From: Nitrospirillum pindoramense
GTDB taxonomy: Bacteria > Pseudomonadota > Alphaproteobacteria > Azospirillales > Azospirillaceae
Length of the DNA stretch: 64,000 nt
Direction: 5' to 3'
NCBI RefSeq assembly: GCF_007827955.1
Contig: NZ_VITR01000003.1
Coordinates: 248,001-312,000 of the forward strand
In this document: positions 7,943-17,783 of the stretch, piece after piece
How the letters are laid out: each line of letters starts with the position of its first letter
Position numbering within the stretch: position 1 is the first letter of the stretch
Position numbers and translations under genes: made by a program
Notes under the pieces: model-generated
The model's database searches: none
Told to the model about the DNA's origin: nothing
Seen by the model: the letters and a program-made list of their open reading frames with translations, nothing else

Positions 7943-9063
7943 TGCCCCGCCGCGTCACTCCCCCGCCGCCGCTGGGAAGACCTGGCTCCCGCCCCAAGCG
8001 AGCACCCGCGCGTCGGCGCAAGGGTGCCCGGATCAGCCTGACCCGGGCGCAGTTGGCCGGTATCGTCGGCCTCACGGCCATCGTCGTCCTGCTGGGCGCC
8101 TATGCGCTGGGCAACCGCCATCCGCACAAGCCCGCAGTGGCGACCGCGCCCGCCCCGTCGGCACCGGCCAAGACCGGCCCCCGCCCGCCCGGCACCCCGC
8201 CGATCCCGCCGGCGACCCCGCCGGAGCAGCATGCGGAGGCGCTGACGCCCCCGCCTCCAGCCACGTTACCTAAGGCCGAGGCGCCCAAGGCTGAGCCGAG
8301 CAAGCCGGAAACGGGGAAGCCTGGCGCCGCCTGGCGGCGCAACGCCGTGCCGGCGCCCCAGATGGCGGCGCCCGCGCCCGGGGCCGCGCATGCCCGCATC
8401 GTGCTGGTGATCGACGACCTGGGCCTGGACCGGCCCCGTTCCACCCGCGCCGTGGCGTTGCCGGGGCCGGTCACCACCGCCTGGCTGCCCTATGCCCACG
8501 ATCTGGCCGAGCAGACGCGGGCCGCGAGGGCGGCGGGGCATGAGTTGATCGTCCATGTGCCCATGGAGCCGATGGGCAAGGCCGACCCGGGGCCGGGCGC
8601 CCTGACCGTGAACCTCAGCGATGAGGAAATACAGCGGCGGCTGGAAACGGACCTCGCCTCCTTCGACGGCTATGTCGGCATCAACAACCACATGGGCAGC
8701 CGCTTCACCGCCAACGAGGGCAAGCTGGCCGTCGTGCTGGCCGAACTGTCACGGCGCGGCCTGATGTTCCTGGACAGCCGCACCACGCCGGACACCAAGG
8801 GGCCGGAACTGGCCGCGCGCTACCACCTGCCCCTGGTCAGCCGCGACGTGTTCCTGGACGACGACCAGTCGCCCAAGGCGGTGCAGGCCATGTTGGCCAA
8901 GGTGGAGGAGGTGGCCCGCCGCCATGGCACCGCCGTCGCCATCGGCCATCCGCACGACGTGACCTTGAGCGCCCTGGAGCATTGGCTGCCCACCCTGGCC
9001 GCCAAGGGTTTCACCCTGGTGCCGTTGACGGCGGCGGTCCCGCCCACTCCTGGGGGAAGCTGA
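7942..9063 (+). CDS. Divergent polysaccharide deacetylase family protein
   Basis: A 373-residue envelope protein. A basic N-terminus, one membrane anchor (GIVGLTAIVVLLGAYALG, around residues 36-53) and a long Pro/Ala-rich linker (to about residue 145) lead to a YibQ-like domain. That domain has IVLVIDDLGLD, ELIVHVPMEP, GINNHMGSRFT, FLDSRTTPDT and AIGHPHDVT. The NodB-type fold is kept, but whether it removes acetyl groups is unproven for this family. Homologues usually sit beside envC/ctpA-type cell-wall genes; here it stands alone, divergent from trpG. It belongs to the three-gene block separating trpG from trpE. Confidence 0.88.
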   Translation: MPRRVTPPPPLGRPGSRPKRAPARRRKGARISLTRAQLAGIVGLTAIVVLLGAYALGNRHPHKPAVATAPAPSAPAKTGPRPPGTPPIPPATPPEQHAEALTPPPPATLPKAEAPKAEPSKPETGKPGAAWRRNAVPAPQMAAPAPGAAHARIVLVIDDLGLDRPRSTRAVALPGPVTTAWLPYAHDLAEQTRAARAAGHELIVHVPMEPMGKADPGPGALTVNLSDEEIQRRLETDLASFDGYVGINNHMGSRFTANEGKLAVVLAELSRRGLMFLDSRTTPDTKGPELAARYHLPLVSRDVFLDDDQSPKAVQAMLAKVEEVARRHGTAVAIGHPHDVTLSALEHWLPTLAAKGFTLVPLTAAVPPTPGGS

Positions 9064-9070
9064 GGCAGGG

Positions 9071-9097
9071 TGTCCGACATGTCCGACGTGTCCCGAA
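9071..9097. repeat. Three tandem 9-bp repeats upstream of the sigma-54 site
   Basis: TGTCCGACA, TGTCCGACG and TGTCCCGAA follow each other directly. They end about 56 bases upstream of the -24 element at 9153, a place where enhancer-binding proteins act. Function is inferred from position only. Confidence 0.4.
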
Positions 9098-9152
9098 CGG
9101 CGGCTGGATGCGCCGTGGGCGCGTAATTACGTTGAAATAAGAGATAATAATT

Positions 9153-9170
9153 TTGGCACGGCATGTGCTT
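9153..9170 (+). promoter_or_regulatory. Sigma-54 (RpoN) -24/-12 promoter
   Basis: TTGGCACGGCATGTGCTT matches the RpoN consensus TGGCACG-N4-TTGCW with one mismatch and the obligatory GG-N10-GC spacing (GG 9155-9156, GC 9167-9168). Transcription would start near 9180, about 90 bases before the orphan gene at 9271. The surrounding sequence is AT-rich. Confidence 0.65.
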
Positions 9171-9270
9171 ACCCCATTTGGGGGAGCTTGTGCCCGTTGG
9201 TCAGGTCAAATACCTGCCGCACCTGCTGCCCATGCTATTTTCCGATCTATAAAAACATGGAGAGCTCTTT

Positions 9271-10455
9271 ATGTCGAATTGCTGGAAAGATATCTGTCAA
9301 AAAATACAATCGAACAATTCAAAGTCAATCTACTCTATACCTGTTAAGGTCGTAAAAAACGAATCTTCTTACAAGGTCGGAATAAGCGCGAGTTTATCTG
9401 TCAAAGTTTACAAAAATTCGCATCATCATAATGATGATGATAATGCAATAGAGGCCGTTACTATTAGTGGGCTCTATGAATTCGATACCGGCGGGCCTGG
9501 CGCCTACATTGCTTTTAACCCCGAGGGTGGATCGAAGCTCTGGGCGTCTGACAGAATTGTTAACCCAATCGCCTGCGTTACCCAGGGCTACTACAGCGGT
9601 ATTCAGTATAAGGCCACCGTCGCGTCCACGGTTGTCACGCTCCAGGGGTTGGGACCGGCTGGCGACCTCGTGGTGCATGCCAACGTCGCCCTCGTGACCT
9701 CCATTACCAACACAAAGGGTGGCAAAGAGGGGGCCAAGGGTTTCCCCATCTATGAAGGGTTCTATGGTGACTTCGGCGCCGCCTTGGGGGTGGTGCCGCT
9801 GACGATCAAAGACGCCTCCAGCACGTCGCCGATACCAGCCAGTCCGCCTTACATGATCGGTGTGTTGTCGCAGGTTATCGCCAACGGAGCGCAGCAGTCG
9901 TTCATGGTCCTGCTGCCGCCGGCGTCTGAGGTCGACAATGACCCCACAGGGTATGTCTGTGTTGGTGAAACGGCGTCGCTTCTATCCTTCTTGAGCAACT
10001 GTGGGCAGTTCTCCATGGCCGGGGGGCAATCCGTGGAGGTTGCCGTAACTGGAAACAATAAGTCTTTGGACGTGAACAGCTATGCGGAATGCTTGATTCA
10101 AGATGCGGTTCTGACCGCTGACGTTCCCCAAAGCAAGCCGCAGCAGAACAGCTTCACCCCCATCGGCGTGTGTTTCGACACGGGCGCGACGACCACCGTG
10201 CATCCCGGGTCCAACCTTGAGGTCACCTCCGACACCGTCTCGAATATCGCCCTGGGGGCGTCGACCGTTGGTGGCCAGCCTTGGGACCTCATCAATGATC
10301 AAGGCGCCACCACGCCGGTTGCGCCCAAGCCTTCCAAGAATGATCTCCAGGGCTACGTCAATACGGGCGTGGAGTTCTTCATGAAAAACGCGGTGCTGTA
10401 TGACCTGGCGGGGGGCAATCTTTACGTCATGCCCTATTCGTCCACGAACGGCTGA
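9271..10455 (+). CDS. Orphan hypothetical protein behind a sigma-54 promoter
   Basis: 394 residues, no family recognised. No signal peptide or membrane helix is evident. The sequence is rich in short beta-type stretches, Gly, Ser, Thr and Val, with an acidic/histidine patch HHHNDDDN near residue 55 that could bind metal. Five or so scattered cysteines are present. The first 180 bases are strikingly AT-rich (many AAA, AAT, TCT codons), while the rest approaches genome composition, which suggests recent transfer or a mosaic origin. GGAGAG seven bases before ATG 9271 is a good Shine-Dalgarno. The RpoN-type promoter upstream suggests control by nitrogen or another enhancer-binding protein. It sits inside the block that separates trpG from trpE. 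Confidence 0.75.
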   Translation: MSNCWKDICQKIQSNNSKSIYSIPVKVVKNESSYKVGISASLSVKVYKNSHHHNDDDNAIEAVTISGLYEFDTGGPGAYIAFNPEGGSKLWASDRIVNPIACVTQGYYSGIQYKATVASTVVTLQGLGPAGDLVVHANVALVTSITNTKGGKEGAKGFPIYEGFYGDFGAALGVVPLTIKDASSTSPIPASPPYMIGVLSQVIANGAQQSFMVLLPPASEVDNDPTGYVCVGETASLLSFLSNCGQFSMAGGQSVEVAVTGNNKSLDVNSYAECLIQDAVLTADVPQSKPQQNSFTPIGVCFDTGATTTVHPGSNLEVTSDTVSNIALGASTVGGQPWDLINDQGATTPVAPKPSKNDLQGYVNTGVEFFMKNAVLYDLAGGNLYVMPYSSTNG

Positions 10456-10566
10456 AAGGACCGTCGGCGGCGCCCTGGCTGCCCGGGCGAACTGACCCCC
10501 GCGCCACCGCCTGGACGTTGAGCGGGGGTAAGGACCGGGTTGGCTTTTCCCGCCGAATGGGTTCCA

Positions 10567-10613
10567 TTGATCGCGGCACCGCCCCCGTTAAGGGTTCCTG
10601 GTGCCGCGATCAA
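10567..10613. repeat. Perfect 14-bp inverted repeat before the HMA gene
   Basis: TTGATCGCGGCACC (10567-10580) and its exact complement GGTGCCGCGATCAA (10600-10613) flank a 19-base loop that itself contains CCC/GGG. No T-run follows. The dyad ends seven bases before the Shine-Dalgarno of the HMA protein. It could terminate the orphan gene's transcript, act as an operator, or be a 5' UTR hairpin. Confidence 0.6.
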
Positions 10614-10630
10614 ACCGTTTGGAGAGGGAT

Positions 10631-10834
10631 ATGAACGCCTCATATCGGATCGACGGCATGACCTGCCAGGGCTGCGCCCGCTCGGTGACCAAGGCCATCC
10701 AGGCCGTCAGTCCCACGACCGAGGTGGCCGTGGACCTTGAGGCCGGCGTGGTGGCCATCACCGGCCCCGCCGATGGCGATCAGGTGAAACGCGCTGTTGA
10801 GGACGCGGGCTTCGACTTCGTCGGACCGGCTTGA
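10631..10834 (+). CDS. Small HMA-domain (CopZ-like) metal-binding protein
   Basis: A 67-residue single-domain heavy-metal-associated protein with the CxxC site MTCQGCARSV at residues 10-19, typical of copper chaperones such as CopZ/Atx1. The beta-alpha-beta-beta-alpha-beta length is complete and the end GFDFVG fits the family. ATG 10631 is preceded by GGAGAGGG. No copper ATPase is adjacent, so the delivery partner must lie elsewhere. Copper specificity is inferred from the family. Confidence 0.85.
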   Translation: MNASYRIDGMTCQGCARSVTKAIQAVSPTTEVAVDLEAGVVAITGPADGDQVKRAVEDAGFDFVGPA

Positions 10835-10904
10835 GCGCGTTCATGCGATTTGGATTGGAACAGGTTTCTCGCTCTTCCCGAAGCGATGCGATGGACCACA
10901 AAGG

Positions 10905-10940
10905 AAAAGCCGCCGGCAGGGGCTTCCTCCGGCGGCTTTT
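10905..10940. terminator. Bidirectional terminator between HMA gene and trpE
   Basis: A 12-bp stem AAAAGCCGCCGG/CCGGCGGCTTTT with a 12-base loop sits between the convergent HMA gene and trpE. A-rich and T-rich flanks allow it to work in both directions. Confidence 0.75.
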
Positions 10941-10955
10941 CTTTTGAAGCGAGCC

Positions 10956-12482
10956 TCAGATGTTCCGCGTCGACCGCTTTTCCTGGGCGTAGCGCACGGC
11001 TTCCTCGGCGGCCTTGAACAGGGCCTTGGCCTTGTTCACGGTCTCCTGGTACTCGGCTTCGGGATCGCTGTCGGCCACCACGCCGCCGCCCGCCTGGACA
11101 TGCATGACGCCGTCCTTGATGACGGCGGTGCGCAGCGCGATGCAGGTGTCCATGGTGCCGTTGGCGGCGAAATAGCCGATGCAGCCGCCATAAATGCCGC
11201 GGCGCGTTCCCTCTAGCTCCTCGATGATCTCCATGGCGCGCACCTTGGGCGCGCCCGAGACGGTGCCGGCGGGGAAGCCGCCCACCAGGGCGTTGATGGC
11301 GTTGAAGCGGGACTTGTCCAGCTTGCCCTCAACGTTGGAGACGATGTGCATCACATGGGAATAATGCTCGATGGTGAAGCGCTCGGTCACCGTGACCGTG
11401 CCCACCTCGGCCACCCGGCCCACGTCATTGCGGCCCAGATCCAGCAGCATCAGGTGCTCTGACAGCTCCTTGGGATCGGACAGCAGATCCGCCTCCAGCT
11501 CTTTGTCCTCCGCCGGGGTTTTGCCGCGGCGACGGGTGCCGGCGATGGGGCGGATGGTGACGGTGTCGTCCCGCAGCCGCACCAGGATTTCCGGGCTGGA
11601 GCCGACCACGGCCAAGTCGCCGAAATCCAGGAAGAACAGGAAGGGCGAGGGGTTGATACGCCGCAGCGCGCGATAGAGCGAGAAGGGCGGCAGGGCGAAG
11701 GGGACGGAGAAGCGCTGGCTGGGCACCACCTGGAAGATGTCGCCGGCGCGGATGTACTCCTTCGCCTTCTCCACCATGGCGTGATAGTCGGCGCGGCTGA
11801 CGTTGGAGGACGGGTCGGGCAGGGCCTCGACCTCGCCCACCGCGTCGTGGCCCACCGGCAGTGGCCGGTCCAGGTCGGCCACGGCCTCGGCCAGGCGCTC
11901 TTTCGCGGCGATGTAGGCGGCCTCCGCCGACACCCCCGCCTGCGGCCGCACCGGGGTCACCAGTGTGACCACGTTTTCGATGCTGTCGAAGATGGCCATG
12001 ATGGTCGGGCGGATGAGGACGGCATCCTCAACCCCGAGCGCGTCCCGGTTCTTCTCCGGCAGTTTCTCCATGAGCCGGACCATGTCATAGCCGAGATAGC
12101 CGAACAGGCCGGCCGACATGGGCGGCAGGTGCGCCGGCAGCTCGATGCGGCTTTCTTCCAGCACGTCGGCCAGGGCGTCCAGGGGCGGGGCCGACAGCGG
12201 CTCGAACGCCGCCGGGTCGGTAGCGGCCCGCTGGTTGATCCAGGCCTGGGTCCCCTTGCTCTTCCAGATCAGGTCGGGCTTCAGCCCGATCAGGGAATAA
12301 CGGCCGCGGACGGAGCCGCCGGTGACCGATTCCAGCAGGAAGGAGAATGGGCGCCCGTGCGCCAGCTTCAGCATGGCGGCGACGGGTGTCTCCAGGTCGC
12401 TGACCAGCCGCGTCCAGACGACCTGCGCCTGGCCCGCCGCGTATGCCGTGCCGAAGGCCGTCTCATCGGGGAAGGAGGTCAC
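10956..12482 (-). CDS. trpE: Anthranilate synthase component I
   Basis: A 508-residue chorismate-using subunit that makes anthranilate with ammonia from TrpG. The N-terminal domain contains LLESVTGGSVRGRYSLIGL, the feedback-site region. The catalytic domain carries RPIAGTRRRGKTPAEDKELE, LLDLGRNDVGRV, EHYSHVMHIVSNVEGKL, FPAGTVSGAPKVRAMEII and IQ-type GGGVVADSDPEAEYQET. It starts six bases after the PpiD-like gene and so is cotranscribed with it. Separate from trpGDC, with no Trp-rich leader between it and the upstream gene. Confidence 0.97.
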   Translation of the reverse strand: MTSFPDETAFGTAYAAGQAQVVWTRLVSDLETPVAAMLKLAHGRPFSFLLESVTGGSVRGRYSLIGLKPDLIWKSKGTQAWINQRAATDPAAFEPLSAPPLDALADVLEESRIELPAHLPPMSAGLFGYLGYDMVRLMEKLPEKNRDALGVEDAVLIRPTIMAIFDSIENVVTLVTPVRPQAGVSAEAAYIAAKERLAEAVADLDRPLPVGHDAVGEVEALPDPSSNVSRADYHAMVEKAKEYIRAGDIFQVVPSQRFSVPFALPPFSLYRALRRINPSPFLFFLDFGDLAVVGSSPEILVRLRDDTVTIRPIAGTRRRGKTPAEDKELEADLLSDPKELSEHLMLLDLGRNDVGRVAEVGTVTVTERFTIEHYSHVMHIVSNVEGKLDKSRFNAINALVGGFPAGTVSGAPKVRAMEIIEELEGTRRGIYGGCIGYFAANGTMDTCIALRTAVIKDGVMHVQAGGGVVADSDPEAEYQETVNKAKALFKAAEEAVRYAQEKRSTRNI

Positions 12483-12488
12483 GACGCC

Positions 12489-14372
12489 TTACTCCTGGTG
12501 TTCCAGGCGCTGCAGCAGCGTCCGGTTCTCGGTGATGCGGTAGCGCTGGCGCAGCGCGTCCAGGAACTGGACGTAGAGGTCGCCGGCCACACCGTCCCGC
12601 AACTGCTTGGCGGCGACGGTGGCGCGGTCGGCCAGCAGCGGTTCCGGCATGGGCACCAGCGCCGCCAGGCGCACGACCATCTGGCCATCGGCGACGGGGC
12701 CGGTGGTCACCTCGCCCGGCTTCAGGGTGAACAGGGCGTCCACCAGCTCGGGCGTCAGGGGGCTGTCCTTGGGCGGGGTGCGGCCGACGGGCGCCTGGCG
12801 GGTGTAGACGGCACCCGTCTCCTTGGCCACCTGCTCGGGCGAAGCGCCGGCCTTCAGCTTGTCGGCGATCTCCTTGGCCTTGGCCTTCGCGGCCTCGTCA
12901 CGCTTGCTGGATTTCCAGTCGGCGACGACCTGGTCCTTCACCTGGTCCAGCGGCTTCAGGGCCGGGGCCTGCACGCTGTCGACGCGCACGGCGAAATAGC
13001 TCTTGTTGCGCTCGCCTTCCGTGGTGCTGCTGGTGTCGCCGGAGGCCAGGCCGAAGGCGGTCTGAACCACCTTGGCGATGGGGGCAGCCAGGCCGGTCAC
13101 CGGCTTGCCGGCGGCATCCTTGCCATCGCGATCCACGGCGGCGATCTTGGTCACCGTCGCGTCCACCTTCTTGGCGGCCTCTTCCAGCGACGCGCCGCCG
13201 GAAATGGCGTCGTCCAGCTTGTTTGACAGGTCATACAGCTGGTCGGTGGCGCGCTCGGCCTTCACCTGCTCCACCAACTGGGCCTTCACCTGGTCCAGGG
13301 TCTGGGTGCTGCCGGGGACGATCTTGGTGACGGCCACGACGTGCCAGCCGAACCCGCTCTTCACCGGTTCCGACACCTTGCCCTGGGGCAGGGAGAAGGC
13401 GATCTCCTGCAACTCCGCCGGCAGGTCGGCCTTGGTGATACCGGCCAGCGGCAGCATGGTCACGCCGGCGGCCTTGGCGGCGTCGGCCAGCGACTTGCCG
13501 CCCGCGGCGGCCTGCGCCACTTTGTCGGCCTGCTCCTTGGTGTCGACCAGAACCTGGTCCAGGTCACGGCGTTCCGGCTTCACGAAGTCCTTGGCGCGGG
13601 CGTCGTAGGCCTTCTTCAGGTCCTCATCGCTGACCTCCTCGGTCTTGGCGATGGCGTCGGTCGACAGCGTGACCACGGTCAGGGCGCGGTATTCCGGGGC
13701 GGTGTAGCGCGCGGCCTGGGCCTTGTGGAAAGCCTCCAGCGCCGCCTGGTCGGGCGTGCCCGGGTCCGGCATGGCCTTGTCGGCCACGAACAGGGTTTCC
13801 GCCCCGCGCTGCTCGCCGCGATAGCGCACCAGGTCGCGGGCCAGCGTCTGCGGCACGCGCACGCCGGCGGCCAGGGCCTCCGTCACCTCGGTGCGGGCCA
13901 TGTCCTCGCGCACCTCGCCGACGATCTCTTCCTCGGTCAGCTGGTTCTGGCGCAGCAGGGCGCGCATCAGCATCGGATCGAACTGGCCGGACTTGTCCTT
14001 GAACACCGGCATGTCGGCGATCTTCTGCGCCGCCGCCTGTTCCGACACGCGCAGGCCGAAATCGTGGGTGGCCTGCTTGATCAGGGCGCGCTGGATCTCA
14101 TCCTGCAGCGCCGCGCGCATCAGGCCCATCTGCTTGGCCTGCTCGGCGGTGAACTCGGGCCCCATGGTCTGGCGCAGCCGGTTCACCTGCTGGCGGAAAG
14201 CGCGGTCCACGTCTTGCGGGGTGATCTCCGTGTCGCCGACCCGGGCCACAGCTTGGTCACTGACGGTGGTGCCCACCCGGCCCACGCCCCAGATCCCGAA
14301 GCTGATGATCAGGAACACGAACAGGATCTTGGAGAACCACGAGCCCGAGAATTTGCGGATGAACTGAAGCAT
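12489..14372 (-). CDS. ppiD: PpiD/SurA-type peptidyl-prolyl isomerase, membrane anchored
   Basis: A 627-residue periplasmic folding factor. One N-terminal transmembrane helix (ILFVFLIISFGIWGVG, around residues 16-31) anchors a SurA_N-like chaperone domain. A parvulin-type PPIase domain follows around residues 235-370 (AFSLPQGKVSEPVKSGFGWHVVAVTKIVPG) and a second, degenerate one lies further on. The domain order matches E. coli PpiD and alphaproteobacterial homologues that sit upstream of trpE. It is divergent from tpiA. Its substrates are probably newly translocated envelope proteins. Confidence 0.9.
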   Translation of the reverse strand: MLQFIRKFSGSWFSKILFVFLIISFGIWGVGRVGTTVSDQAVARVGDTEITPQDVDRAFRQQVNRLRQTMGPEFTAEQAKQMGLMRAALQDEIQRALIKQATHDFGLRVSEQAAAQKIADMPVFKDKSGQFDPMLMRALLRQNQLTEEEIVGEVREDMARTEVTEALAAGVRVPQTLARDLVRYRGEQRGAETLFVADKAMPDPGTPDQAALEAFHKAQAARYTAPEYRALTVVTLSTDAIAKTEEVSDEDLKKAYDARAKDFVKPERRDLDQVLVDTKEQADKVAQAAAGGKSLADAAKAAGVTMLPLAGITKADLPAELQEIAFSLPQGKVSEPVKSGFGWHVVAVTKIVPGSTQTLDQVKAQLVEQVKAERATDQLYDLSNKLDDAISGGASLEEAAKKVDATVTKIAAVDRDGKDAAGKPVTGLAAPIAKVVQTAFGLASGDTSSTTEGERNKSYFAVRVDSVQAPALKPLDQVKDQVVADWKSSKRDEAAKAKAKEIADKLKAGASPEQVAKETGAVYTRQAPVGRTPPKDSPLTPELVDALFTLKPGEVTTGPVADGQMVVRLAALVPMPEPLLADRATVAAKQLRDGVAGDLYVQFLDALRQRYRITENRTLLQRLEHQE

Positions 14373-14675
14373 GTGCCTGCTGCGTCTTGCGAATTGGCTT
14401 GCGGATGGGGAAAGGGGCCAAGGCCCATACCCACCCTCCCGTCAGGGCGCGGCATCATAGAAGCAGGCACCATGGCCGGCAATAGATGGTTGGGCGGGTG
14501 ACGCGCATGGGGCGGACGTGCCGACTCACGGCCTTGTCACGGCCTGAATCATGGAAATGCCGGCGCATGACTGTTACAGCATGACGACAGGGACAGGCGT
14601 GACAAGGCGGGCCACCCTATAAAGGCCCCCGCGCGTTTGTTCCTTTGAGTGCGTTAAACTCGGGGAGATAACAAA
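14373..14675. other. Divergent intergenic region ppiD / tpiA
   Basis: About 300 bases without a gene, holding the promoters for the leftward ppiD-trpE unit and for tpiA. A TATAAA at 14617-14622 is a possible -10 element for tpiA, but no convincing -35 box is spaced correctly. GGGGAGATAA before ATG 14676 is the tpiA Shine-Dalgarno. No RNA gene or repeat was recognised. Confidence 0.5.
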
Positions 14676-15425
14676 ATGCGCCGCAAGTTCATTGTCGGTA
14701 ATTGGAAAATGCATGGGCTCAGGGAAGGGGGCGCGGCATTGGCCTCCGACCTCGCCGGCCGCATGCTGGGGGCGGGTGACGTCGCTTTCGACATGCTGCT
14801 GTGTCCGCCCGCCACCCTCATCCACACCGTGGTCCAAGCCGTGTCCGACGCGCCGGTCAGCGTCGGCGGCCAGGATTGCCATGGCAAGGATTCGGGGGCC
14901 CACACCGGGGACATCGGGGCCCCCATGCTGGCGGATGCCGGCTGCCGCTACGTCATCGTCGGCCATTCCGAGCGCCGGCAGGGCCACGGCGAATTGAGCG
15001 GGGAGGTCAAGGCCAAGGCCGCGGCCGCCCACCGCGCTGGCCTCATCGCCATCGTCTGCGTCGGCGAGACGGAGGCGGAGCGCGATGCCGGCCGCGCCTT
15101 GGACGTCATCGCCCGCATGGTGGACGAGTCTATGCCCGACGGGGCCACGGCGGCCAACACCGTGGTGGCCTATGAGCCCGTCTGGGCCATCGGCACCGGC
15201 CGCACGCCGACGCCCACGGATGTGGGAGCCATGCATTCCATGATCAGGCGCCGTCTCGCAACGCTGGTTGATCAGCCGGACGCCGTGCGCATCTTATATG
15301 GCGGTTCCGTCAAGCCGGACAACGCGGCCAGCCTGCTCCACATCAACGATGTGGACGGGGCCCTGGTGGGCGGCGCCAGCTTGAAGGCGGACGAATTCTG
15401 GGCCATTGCGGAAACTTGCCGCTAG
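14676..15425 (+). CDS. tpiA: Triosephosphate isomerase
   Basis: A 249-residue TIM-barrel glycolytic enzyme interconverting dihydroxyacetone phosphate and glyceraldehyde 3-phosphate. Catalytic residues are in place: Asn/Lys in VGNWKMHG, His in IVGHSERRQ, Glu in AYEPVWAIGTG, and the phosphate-binding ILYGGSVKPDNA. Length is typical. It starts the tpiA-secG-pyrG-kdsA-eno series common in alphaproteobacteria. A GC-rich hairpin at about 15468-15494 followed by TATTTTA may end its transcript. Confidence 0.98.
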   Translation: MRRKFIVGNWKMHGLREGGAALASDLAGRMLGAGDVAFDMLLCPPATLIHTVVQAVSDAPVSVGGQDCHGKDSGAHTGDIGAPMLADAGCRYVIVGHSERRQGHGELSGEVKAKAAAAHRAGLIAIVCVGETEAERDAGRALDVIARMVDESMPDGATAANTVVAYEPVWAIGTGRTPTPTDVGAMHSMIRRRLATLVDQPDAVRILYGGSVKPDNAASLLHINDVDGALVGGASLKADEFWAIAETCR

Positions 15426-15552
15426 CGCCCCGGGTTCGGACTGGGTAAAGAGATGCGCTTGAACGTCGGCCGCCCCCGCATGGGGGCGGGCGGCTATTTT
15501 ATGTTTTGCCAACACCCTCTGTTTTGGCCTGCTGGATAGGATTGCTGCTTCG

Positions 15553-15966
15553 ATGTCCACCGTCGTCCTGGTTTTGCACATTCTGATCGGCATCGCGCTG
15601 GTCGGCGTCGTCCTGGTCCAGCGTTCCGAAGGCGGCGGGCTAGGGATGGGCGGCGGCACCATGGGCGGCTTCATGACGGCCCGGGGCAGCGCCAACCTGC
15701 TGACCCGCACCACCTCCATCCTGTTCGGCGCCTTCCTGGTGACCAGCCTGGTGCTGGCCCTGCTGAACCGCGCCGCCACGCACCAGGGTTCGGTGTTCGA
15801 CAAGCTGCCGGCGGCTCCCGTCACGGCTCCGGCACCGGCCACGCCCGCGCCCGGCGCCGTGCCCACCGGCGATCAGCCCGCCGCGCCAGCGGCGCAGCAG
15901 CCGGCCCCGGCGACCACCACCCCGGCTCCCTCCTCGGGCGAGCCCAAAGTTCCGACCGGCCAGTAA
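15553..15966 (+). CDS. secG: Preprotein translocase subunit SecG
   Basis: 137 residues. Two transmembrane helices (LVLHILIGIALVGVVLVQ and TTSILFGAFLVTSLVLALL) bracket the conserved QRSEGGGLGMGGG loop of SecG, an accessory subunit of the SecYEG channel. A Pro/Ala/Thr-rich tail of about 55 residues (PAPATPAPGAVPTG) extends it, as in many alphaproteobacterial SecGs. Placed between tpiA and pyrG, its usual location. Confidence 0.94.
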   Translation: MSTVVLVLHILIGIALVGVVLVQRSEGGGLGMGGGTMGGFMTARGSANLLTRTTSILFGAFLVTSLVLALLNRAATHQGSVFDKLPAAPVTAPAPATPAPGAVPTGDQPAAPAAQQPAPATTTPAPSSGEPKVPTGQ

Positions 15967-15987
15967 AAGGCGGGCGACACACTAAAG

Positions 15988-16010
15988 GAGGCGGCGAAAG
16001 CCGCCTCTTT
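15988..16010 (+). terminator. Terminator after secG
   Basis: Perfect 8-bp stem GAGGCGGC/GCCGCCTC closed by a GAAA tetraloop and followed by TTTC. Confidence 0.8.
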
Positions 16011-16068
16011 CAATTCGGGGGGCCGGCGCATTCGCGTTGGCCCGACATGCGGCCTTTAGCTAAACTAG

Positions 16069-17706
<1,638 letters not shown>

Positions 17707-17732
17707 GCAGCAACGCCCGTATCAGTCCCCAG

Positions 17733-17763
17733 GGGCCGCCGCATCGTCAGCGGCGGCCCTTTG
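17733..17763 (+). terminator. Terminator after pyrG
   Basis: 10-bp stem GGGCCGCCGC/GCGGCGGCCC with a seven-base loop, followed by TTTGGCTTTTG. Confidence 0.75.
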
Positions 17764-17783
17764 GCTTTTGGGAGCATCTTTAG

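Noticed and set aside
15468-15500. GC-rich hairpin after tpiA as a firm terminator
   Set aside because: The stem contains a mismatch or bulge and the T-run is short, so it is only mentioned in the tpiA entry.
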